This document shows positions 22,961 to 28,265 of a DNA stretch of 28,265 nucleotides, in pieces. The stretch covers positions 1 through 28,265 of the forward strand of contig NZ_JBEZFP010000123.1 of assembly GCF_040649515.1 (NCBI RefSeq). Reading direction: 5' to 3'. Numbering within the stretch: the first letter of the stretch is position 1; every line of letters begins with the position of its first letter. The DNA is from Yinghuangia elevatio. GTDB lineage: Bacteria; Actinomycetota; Actinomycetes; Streptomycetales; Streptomycetaceae. The position numbers and the translations under genes were made by a program. The notes beneath the pieces are model-generated. The model saw only the letters and a list, made by a program, of their open reading frames with translations. It searched no databases and was not told the DNA's origin.

Positions 22961-24868
22961 ATGACCATGGACGACAGCGCGCCTCGGCCCGGTGCCGAGG
23001 AGCCTGCGGGCGGGGGACCGGACCAGCCGGCCGACGACCGCGCCGCCATGACGCCCGGTCGGATACGCGGGACGCTGATCGAGCCGTCCGCGACCCCGCA
23101 GTGGTCCGCGCAGAACCCGTACGACGCGGCTCCCGCTGCCTCCGCAGCCCCCGCGGCTCCTTCGGCCCCCGCACTCCCGGCACCGCGCGCCCCGTTCGAC
23201 CCCTTTGCGCCCTTTGGTCCGACCGCTGCCCCCGACCAGTTCTTCCGCTTCACCGCGGGACCCGCCGGCACCTCCGGGTACGTCCCCTACCGCAGCCCCC
23301 GCGATCCCCTCGGCCTGTGGCCGCACGCCGTCGCCAACCCGCGTCGCGACCGGCACACCGCCGCCATCGTCGTCTGCTCGCTGCTCGCCGCGGTCGTGAC
23401 CCTGATCGCGGCGATAACCCAGCTGCCGGACCGCACCGGCGAGGCCAGAGCCGCCGCCGACGCGGGCGTCGCCACGGAGCCCGGCACCGGACTCCCGTCC
23501 GACGAACCCGCCGACCCCGGTGGCAAGAACCCCGGCGACGACGGACAGGACGCCGACGACGGGAGCGGCGGCAGCGACGGCGCCAAGGACGACCCCGGCA
23601 AGCAGGACACCGAAACCCCCAGCGCGGCACCCACTTCCGACCCCGACCTCAAGGGGCCGAGCGCCTCCGCCGCGCAGCGCACGGCCGTGCTCGACCGGGC
23701 GCGTACGCTCACTGCCGCCCGCACCTCCGCACTCGCCGCGAACGACGCCGACGCGTTCCTCACCCCGGTCGACAAGAACAACAAGGCCCTCGTCGACGCC
23801 GAACGCCGCCTGTTCACCAATCTCACGATGGTCCCGTTCGACGAGAGCGCCTGGTCGGCCGACGAGGTGAACGACGCCCGCGGCGAAACCGGTTCCTCCG
23901 GTGCCTGGCCGGTCACCGCCACCGTCGGGGTCGACTTCCGCCACAAGATCACCAACGTCGACGTGCTCCCGGTCGTCGAGCGCTACGTATGGACGCTCCG
24001 CTGCGCGAGCGCGGCCGACCCGTGCTCCCTGACCCAGGTGTCCGGGGCCCGCGACAGCAACATCACCGGCCCCGCCGGCTACCCGGCGCCCTGGGACGTC
24101 TGGGACCTGGCCGTCGAACGCCGCCCGCACGTCGTCGTGCTCGGCCCCAGCGCGAGCGCCGAGGATCTGCGCGTGCGCGCCGACGAGGCGGAGGCCGCCG
24201 CGGCGTACGACCTCGAGCGCTGGACCGGGCCGCAGGGCGCGTCCCCGGGCTTCGTCATCACCCTCACGCGCGAACGCACGACGTTCGAGAAGCTCTACAG
24301 CCGCGAGTCGCCCGGCGACTGGGCGGCCGGATTCGCACTGCCGCTGAGCGCGGCCGACGACATCGGCAGCATAGGCGGCAGCCGCGTCGTCATCGACCTC
24401 GACGAGATGGACCAGGACCGCGAGTTCGCGCGCATCATCCTGCGCCACGAGATGGTGCACGCCCTGCTCGACCCGCTGACCCGCGCCGACTACGACCAGA
24501 TACCCCTGTGGGCCGCGGAAGGGTTCGCCGACTGGGTGGCGCAGGCGGACGCGTCCATAGCGGACAGCTACGAGGCGCACGGAGTCGGCGCGCAGATCAA
24601 GGACGGCAAGTTCACCGGCACGCTGCCGGACGACGACGACTTCGCGGCCGAGGACGAGAAGGTCATCGACGCCGCGTACAACCAGGCGCACCTGGCCATC
24701 CGCTACCTGGCCGACACCTACGGCGCCGACAAGGCCTGCGCGTTCATAGCCGACGTCTACATGGGGACCTCGCGCGGCGTGGACGCGGCCATCCAGACCG
24801 CCACCGGACAAAGCCTCTCGCAGTTCGAGAAGGCCTGGGCCGAGTGGACGCGCGAGAACTTCGGCTGA
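22961..24868 (+). CDS. Membrane-anchored gluzincin-like metallopeptidase, paralogue C
   Basis: This 635-residue protein is the longest of the four. The cytoplasmic tail (1-130) is Ala/Pro-rich with aromatic patches (FDPFAPFGP, PDQFFRF, YRSPRDPLGLWPH). The anchor is at about 132-153, followed by an acidic Gly/Asp-rich linker (about 165-225). The ectodomain matches A and B: TAARTSALAANDADAFLTPVDKNNKALVDAERRLFTNL, YPAPWDVWDLAVERRPHVVVLG, H496-E497-M-V-H500 with E520 in PLWAAEGFADWVA, and the C-terminal LAIRYLADTYGADKACAFIADVY. Two Cys (in LRCASAADPCSL) could form an extracytoplasmic disulfide not seen in A or B. ATG 22961 has GGAG about 8 nt upstream. A -10-like TATCCT at 22912-22917 suggests it may also have its own promoter. 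Convergent with the HNH gene. Confidence 0.85.
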   Translation: MTMDDSAPRPGAEEPAGGGPDQPADDRAAMTPGRIRGTLIEPSATPQWSAQNPYDAAPAASAAPAAPSAPALPAPRAPFDPFAPFGPTAAPDQFFRFTAGPAGTSGYVPYRSPRDPLGLWPHAVANPRRDRHTAAIVVCSLLAAVVTLIAAITQLPDRTGEARAAADAGVATEPGTGLPSDEPADPGGKNPGDDGQDADDGSGGSDGAKDDPGKQDTETPSAAPTSDPDLKGPSASAAQRTAVLDRARTLTAARTSALAANDADAFLTPVDKNNKALVDAERRLFTNLTMVPFDESAWSADEVNDARGETGSSGAWPVTATVGVDFRHKITNVDVLPVVERYVWTLRCASAADPCSLTQVSGARDSNITGPAGYPAPWDVWDLAVERRPHVVVLGPSASAEDLRVRADEAEAAAAYDLERWTGPQGASPGFVITLTRERTTFEKLYSRESPGDWAAGFALPLSAADDIGSIGGSRVVIDLDEMDQDREFARIILRHEMVHALLDPLTRADYDQIPLWAAEGFADWVAQADASIADSYEAHGVGAQIKDGKFTGTLPDDDDFAAEDEKVIDAAYNQAHLAIRYLADTYGADKACAFIADVYMGTSRGVDAAIQTATGQSLSQFEKAWAEWTRENFG

Positions 24869-24873
24869 GTCCA

Positions 24874-24890
24874 CCGGACGAGTCGTCCGG
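24874..24890. terminator. Small palindromic hairpin between convergent genes
   Basis: CCGGACGAGTCGTCCGG is an 8-bp palindrome around a single G, which would fold with at least 6 bp and a 5-nt loop. It lies 5 nt after the stop of paralogue C and 58 nt from the HNH stop. It has no T tract; it may work as a weak bidirectional terminator. Confidence 0.4.
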
Positions 24891-24947
24891 GACCACAACC
24901 GACCGCGGCATCCACCCGACCCCACCTCACTCGGCGGCGGCCCCGTC

Positions 24948-25451
24948 TCACACGGCGACGGCCTTGCCGAACCATGCCTGCTGCTCGGCCGTCACGCCGA
25001 AGGCCAGCACCAAGGCGCGGCTGCCGGACGGCTCGTACGGCTGGAAGAGCAGGCGCATCCCCGCCTCCTCAGGCGTCAGGTCGGCCTTGCGCTGGTTGTC
25101 CGCCGCGCACGCCGCCACCGTGTTCAGCCACGAGTCGGCACCGCCACGCGACTTCGGCCGTACGTGGTCGACCGTCGTCGCCCGCCCGCCGCAGTACGCG
25201 CACCGGCGCCCGTCCCGCTGCAACACGCCCCGCTTCGACCACGCCACCCGTTGTCGGAACGGCACACGGACGTAGCGGAGCAACCTGATGACTCGGGGAA
25301 CCGGCAGCTCAAGCGCCGCCGCGCGGATGACCCGGCCCGGCTCGACGTCCTCGACCACGGCCTTCTCCTGCAACACCAACACCAGCGCGCGACGGAACGA
25401 CACCGTCGCAAGCGGCTGGTACGTCGCGTTCAGCACCAACGTGTCCCGCAT
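24948..25451 (-). CDS. HNH endonuclease-family protein
   Basis: This 167-residue protein has an N-terminal region found in actinobacterial HNH proteins (MRDTLVLNATYQPLATVSFRRALVLVLQ) and a compact HNH nuclease domain (about 72-125). C84-x2-C87 is a zinc knuckle, D95-H96 lies in VDHVRPKSRGG, N110 follows, and CAADNQRKAD runs from C115. One of the usual four zinc Cys is Asp (D118); I recall this as a common variant in this subgroup. Such genes are widespread single chromosomal genes in actinobacteria; their cellular role is not settled, and no methylase or other restriction partner is near. ATG 25451 has a strong GGGAGGG site about 7 nt upstream. It separates protease paralogues C and D on the opposite strand. 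Confidence 0.92.
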   Translation of the reverse strand: MRDTLVLNATYQPLATVSFRRALVLVLQEKAVVEDVEPGRVIRAAALELPVPRVIRLLRYVRVPFRQRVAWSKRGVLQRDGRRCAYCGGRATTVDHVRPKSRGGADSWLNTVAACAADNQRKADLTPEEAGMRLLFQPYEPSGSRALVLAFGVTAEQQAWFGKAVAV

Positions 25452-25649
25452 GCGTCCGCCCTCCCTTCAGGGTGGGGACCGCCGCGGATCCGAACAGGGC
25501 GACCCAGGACCGGCCGGGCGTACGCCCCGCCGCGATCCGCGCCGCCCGCCCACGTTCTGGGGGCCGGGGAACGTCGTCAGTTGAGCGGTGGTGCCACGGA
25601 GGTCATGCGCGCCTTTCTCGGATCCGGCCGGTCCATCGGCCAGATTGCC

Positions 25650-25677
25650 CAGCCCGCCGCCGGAAGGCGGCGGGCTG
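25650..25677 (-). terminator. Strong GNRA-capped hairpin downstream of the PEBP gene
   Basis: CAGCCCGCCGCC (25650-25661) and GGCGGCGGGCTG (25666-25677) pair perfectly over 12 bp around GGAA. It lies 75 nt past the leftward PEBP stop and before the HNH gene, so it probably ends the PEBP transcript. A second small palindrome (CCGGTA-GT-TACCGG, 25722-25735) lies between it and the stop codon. The remaining 25452-25751 spacer shows nothing gene-like. Confidence 0.7.
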
Positions 25678-25751
25678 CCACAACTGTGCCCGGGAGGGGA
25701 TCACCGGGACAACGCAATTACCCGGTAGTTACCGGATCGGCACCGGGCGGC

Positions 25752-26294
25752 TCAGCGCTGGTAGACCGGCGTCACGATCGCGCGCGCGAGCGTGTGGAAG
25801 AAGAGGTTGAAGCCGACGACGGCCGGCGAGGCGCTCCCGTCGACGTCCAGCTTCTCGACATCGACCGCGTGCACGACGAAGGCATACCGGTGCGGGTAGT
25901 GGCCCTCCGGCGGTGCGGCGCCCACGTACCCGGGGAAGCCCGCGTCGTTGCGCACCTGCAAGGCACCCTCCGGCAGCCCCTTGCCGTCCTGCGCACCCGC
26001 GCCGGCCTCGAGCTCCGTCACCGAGGCCGGGATGTTCACCACCGACCAGTGCCAGAAACCGCTGGCGGTCGGCGCGTCGGGGTCGAAGCAGGTCACCACG
26101 AAGCTCTTCGTCTCGGCCGGGAAACCGGACCACGACAGCTGCGGCGACTTGTCCTCGCCACCGGCCCCCATCACGCCGCTCACCTGCGGGGACGGCAGCG
26201 TCACGCCGTCCGAGACATCCGTGCTCGTCACCCTGAACCACGGCTTCTCCGGCAGGAATTCGTACGGCAGCGGCGGCATCTTCGGATCCGACAC
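25752..26294 (-). CDS. PEBP-family (YbhB/YbcL-like) protein
   Basis: This protein of about 180 residues belongs to the phosphatidylethanolamine-binding protein/Raf kinase inhibitor-like family. Conserved pieces are SPQLSWSGFPAETKSFVVTCFDPDAP, the ligand-pocket WHWSVVNIP, and GHYPHRYAFVVHAVD. Bacterial members are small cytoplasmic proteins of unsettled function. There is no signal peptide. I start at GTG 26294, where GGAGGA lies about 8 nt upstream; an ATG five codons in (26279) is the alternative. The frame extends open to 26693, but that part is Arg/Pro-rich and antisense to the upstream region of paralogue D, so I exclude it. Confidence 0.9.
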   Translation of the reverse strand: MSDPKMPPLPYEFLPEKPWFRVTSTDVSDGVTLPSPQVSGVMGAGGEDKSPQLSWSGFPAETKSFVVTCFDPDAPTASGFWHWSVVNIPASVTELEAGAGAQDGKGLPEGALQVRNDAGFPGYVGAAPPEGHYPHRYAFVVHAVDVEKLDVDGSASPAVVGFNLFFHTLARAIVTPVYQR

Positions 26295-26566
26295 GACGGG
26301 CTCCTCCAGCTCCGGGCCGACCGCGGCCGACCACGATTCCCCGGGCACCACGGCGGCGGCGAGCACCCCGCGGCCGCGCGCACCCGGCACACATGAGCCG
26401 ACCCTACGCCGTCGGGCGAGGGCACCGGTGCCGATCTTCTCTCGGCGCCGCGCCCTCGCGCGGGTATCCTCCGGCCACCGGCGGAAGTTGCCAGGTGAGA
26501 ACAGCGCGGACAACACCCGGCGGACACCTGGCCGACACTCGGCAGGTGCCCGTGGGGCACTCGCTG

Positions 26567-26625
26567 GGCACCCGACAGGCACCCGGCAAGGCACCCGGCA
26601 AGGCACCCGACAAGGCACCCGGCAA
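26567..26625. repeat. 12-bp tandem repeat upstream of paralogue D
   Basis: GGCACCCGGCAA-type units start at 26567 (11 nt), 26578, 26590, 26602 and 26614; the 12-bp copies are near identical. The rest of the 359-nt divergent spacer (26295-26653) holds GC-rich sequence and a -10-like TATCCT at 26465-26470, which may be the promoter of paralogue D. In the frame of D the repeat reads PGKA, but third-base use there is not coding-like. Confidence 0.8.
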
Positions 26626-26653
26626 CGACCACCACGTGAGGGGAGCGGCGCCC

Positions 26654-28090
26654 GTGGCGCAGGTACGAACGAGCACGGGGCACGCCGCCGCACCCGGCCG
26701 CCGCCGCGACTCCCGTGCCGCCACCCGCGTCACCGTGACACTCCTGATGCTGGTCGTGCTGCTCGCCGCGGTCATCGCATACGGCGCCACCCGCGACCGC
26801 AAGGACGAGGCGTCCGCACCGGTCCCCGCCCCCTCCGCCGCACCGCCGAGCCCCGCACCGCCCGTGGCCGCGCCCGTCACACCAGCCGAACTCGAAGCGC
26901 TCGCGGCCGCCCGTAGCCGCGCCCTCGCCGAAGGCGACGAGAACGCCTTCCTGGCCGCGCTCGATCCCGCGACCCCCGGCCTCGTCGACGAACAGCGGCG
27001 GCTGTTCCGCAACCTGCGGCCCATACCGTTCGACGAGGCGGCCTACCACGTCGACGCCACCCGCCCCGCGGACATGCCCGACGCGCTGATCGTCGACGTC
27101 TCGTTCGACCACCGCATCGCCAACGCCGACACCGCGACGGTCGGGGAGGGATACCGCTGGACCGTCGTGCGGCCGGCGCCCGGGGCGCAGCCGCGCATCA
27201 CCAGCGTGACCGGCACGCCCTACGAGGGCGCCGGCTACCGCTACGCCCGCGACTACCCCGCACCCTGGGACCGGTCCGAACTCACCGTCGCCCGCCGCCC
27301 GCACGTCGTCGTCCTGGCCGAACAGGGCCTGGCCGACCGCGCGGAGGGCCTTGCCGACGCCGCCGAGGCGGCCGCGGTCGCCGACCTCGCGACGTACAAG
27401 GGGCCGAAGGGCACAAGCCCCGGATTCGTCCTCGTGCCGGTGGCCGACCGGCACTCGTTCTACGAGCTCTACGGGGGACGCGCGGACCAGCACGGCGACG
27501 AGTCCGGACTCACGTACGCCCTGCGCACATCGGCGACCGCCGGCGCCTCACCGGTCATCGGGCACCCGCAATTCGGTGGCGCCCGCATAGTCGTCGACGT
27601 CAACTCCGGCTACTTCACCTCCGGAGACCCCGAACGCGCGGCCGCGCTGCTGCGCCACGAGATGGCCCACGCGCTCATCACCCCGCTGCGCACCGAACTC
27701 GCCGGGCAGAACCAGCCCGTTTGGATCGTGGAGGGCTTCGCCGACTGGCTCGCGCTCCGCGACCACCGCGACCACCTCGACGCGGAGCTCACGGAGGCGC
27801 GCGCCTACGTGGTCACCGGGCGGTTCGGCGGCGCGCTGCCCACCGACGCCGACCTGTACCAGGCCGATCCGGTGGGCAACGCCGCGTCCTACGAACTCGC
27901 GCACCTCGCCGTACTGCGCATCGAGCAACTCGGCGGCACCTCCGCGGTCTACCGCTTCATCGCCGCCGTCTACGCCGACCCGTCGCCGTCCGCGGTCGAC
28001 CAGGCCCTCAAGAACGCGACCGGATTCGAACGCGCCGACTTCGAGACGGACTGGGCGCAATACGTCAGGACGCTGTTCGGCGTGCCGTAG
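26654..28090 (+). CDS. Membrane-anchored gluzincin-like metallopeptidase, paralogue D
   Basis: This 478-residue protein is the shortest paralogue. It has a short basic cytoplasmic tail (about 1-25), an anchor (about 26-45, VTLLMLVVLLAAVIAYG), an Ala/Pro linker, and the shared ectodomain. Matching pieces are ARSRALAEGDENAFLAALD, EQRRLFRNLRPIPFDEAAYHVD and YPAPWDRSELTVARRPHVVVLAE. The zinc motif is H335-E336-M-A-H339 with E360 in PVWIVEGFADWLA, then FGGALPTDADLYQADP and the FETDWAQYVRTLFG end. It is closer to C than to A or B in the linker-proximal and metal-site segments. GTG 26654 follows GAGGGGAG at about 8 nt; GTG 26636 is possible, and longer in-frame starts to 26393 look non-coding. It lies apart from A-C, beyond the HNH and PEBP genes, on the same strand. 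Confidence 0.85.
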   Translation: MAQVRTSTGHAAAPGRRRDSRAATRVTVTLLMLVVLLAAVIAYGATRDRKDEASAPVPAPSAAPPSPAPPVAAPVTPAELEALAAARSRALAEGDENAFLAALDPATPGLVDEQRRLFRNLRPIPFDEAAYHVDATRPADMPDALIVDVSFDHRIANADTATVGEGYRWTVVRPAPGAQPRITSVTGTPYEGAGYRYARDYPAPWDRSELTVARRPHVVVLAEQGLADRAEGLADAAEAAAVADLATYKGPKGTSPGFVLVPVADRHSFYELYGGRADQHGDESGLTYALRTSATAGASPVIGHPQFGGARIVVDVNSGYFTSGDPERAAALLRHEMAHALITPLRTELAGQNQPVWIVEGFADWLALRDHRDHLDAELTEARAYVVTGRFGGALPTDADLYQADPVGNAASYELAHLAVLRIEQLGGTSAVYRFIAAVYADPSPSAVDQALKNATGFERADFETDWAQYVRTLFGVP

Positions 28091-28265
28091 CGACGAGCAA
28101 CGTGTTCCCACGAGCGTGCCGCCGCGGACCGGTACCGCCGTCGATGCCGCCGTCGGCCGTCGGCGTCGTCGGCCTAGGTCGTGTCTTCAAATTCTCGCCG
28201 GGCCCGCGGGCCGTGGCACGCACGCTCGCCGCGTTGCGGACCTTGCCCGGCCAAACCCAGGCCGA
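28091..28265. other. Right-edge sequence without a recognised gene
   Basis: No complete gene is seen in the last 175 bases. A low-GC patch near 28175-28195 (GTCGTGTCTTCAAATTCTC) stands out from the GC-rich flanks. Its reverse complement reads ENLKTRP on the minus strand, the kind of junction sequence seen at insertion-sequence ends in streptomycetes. The window ends too soon to decide. Confidence 0.3.

Noticed and set aside
24948..25451. Restriction-modification or homing role for the HNH gene
   Set aside because: No methyltransferase, intron or intein is nearby, and the sequence matches the common stand-alone actinobacterial HNH type.
26393..26653. Extended N-terminus for paralogue D from ATG 26393
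   Set aside because: Third codon positions contain many A/T, unlike every real gene here, and no ribosome-binding site is present.
26295..26693. N-terminal extension of the PEBP frame
   Set aside because: Arg/Pro-rich repeat-derived peptide lying on the non-coding spacer; GTG 26294 has its own ribosome-binding site and gives the usual family length.

Overview
The window is very GC-rich actinobacterial chromosomal DNA (G/C at most third codon positions, many GTG starts). The gene content fits a streptomycete or near relative: a streptophobe-like membrane protein, a protein with two FHA domains fused to an ABC transporter, NfeD plus SPFH proteins, cobD-cobQ, and an MMPL transporter with a divergent MarR gene. 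No tRNA, rRNA, CRISPR array, intact insertion sequence or prophage is visible. A run of N (2149-2247) interrupts a 13-bp tandem repeat.

Layout. 177-1892 (-): streptophobe-like membrane protein. 1893-2764: divergent spacer with the tandem repeat and gap. 2765-5395 (+): FHA-FHA-ABC exporter, convergent with an unrecognised 264-residue protein (5519-6313, -). 6486-7280 (+): lone ABC ATPase with a strong terminator, followed by eight 19-bp degenerate repeats. 7574-9409 (+): NfeD and SPFH membrane proteins. 9764-10522 (+): TauE/SafE-type exporter behind a possible operator. 10681-13322 (+): cobD and cobQ, overlapping by 4 nt. 13472-14002 (+): small lipoprotein. 14147-15352 (-): DUF2330-like protein, divergent from a metallophosphoesterase (15527-16429, +). 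The 3' end of that gene overlaps the MMPL transporter (16381-18783, -). A MarR regulator (18882-19337, +) diverges from the transporter and shares an operator region with it.

The most unusual region is 19489-28090. It carries four paralogous, predicted membrane-anchored zinc metalloproteases (A, B, C, D), three in tandem and the fourth after an HNH endonuclease gene and a PEBP-family gene on the opposite strand. Each has an N-terminal cytoplasmic tail of different length and composition, one transmembrane anchor, an extracytoplasmic domain that may be NTF2-like, and a C-terminal gluzincin domain (HExxH plus a downstream Glu in EGFA) resembling the peptidase MA superfamily. The conserved ectodomains with divergent tails suggest a locally expanded family of cell-envelope proteases or protease-like proteins of unknown substrate.

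Several genes look leaderless: an actinobacterial -10 (TANNNT) sits 6-8 nt before the start codon of the FHA-ABC gene, the 264-residue unknown, nfeD and marR. All calls are from reading the sequence; no database search was possible.
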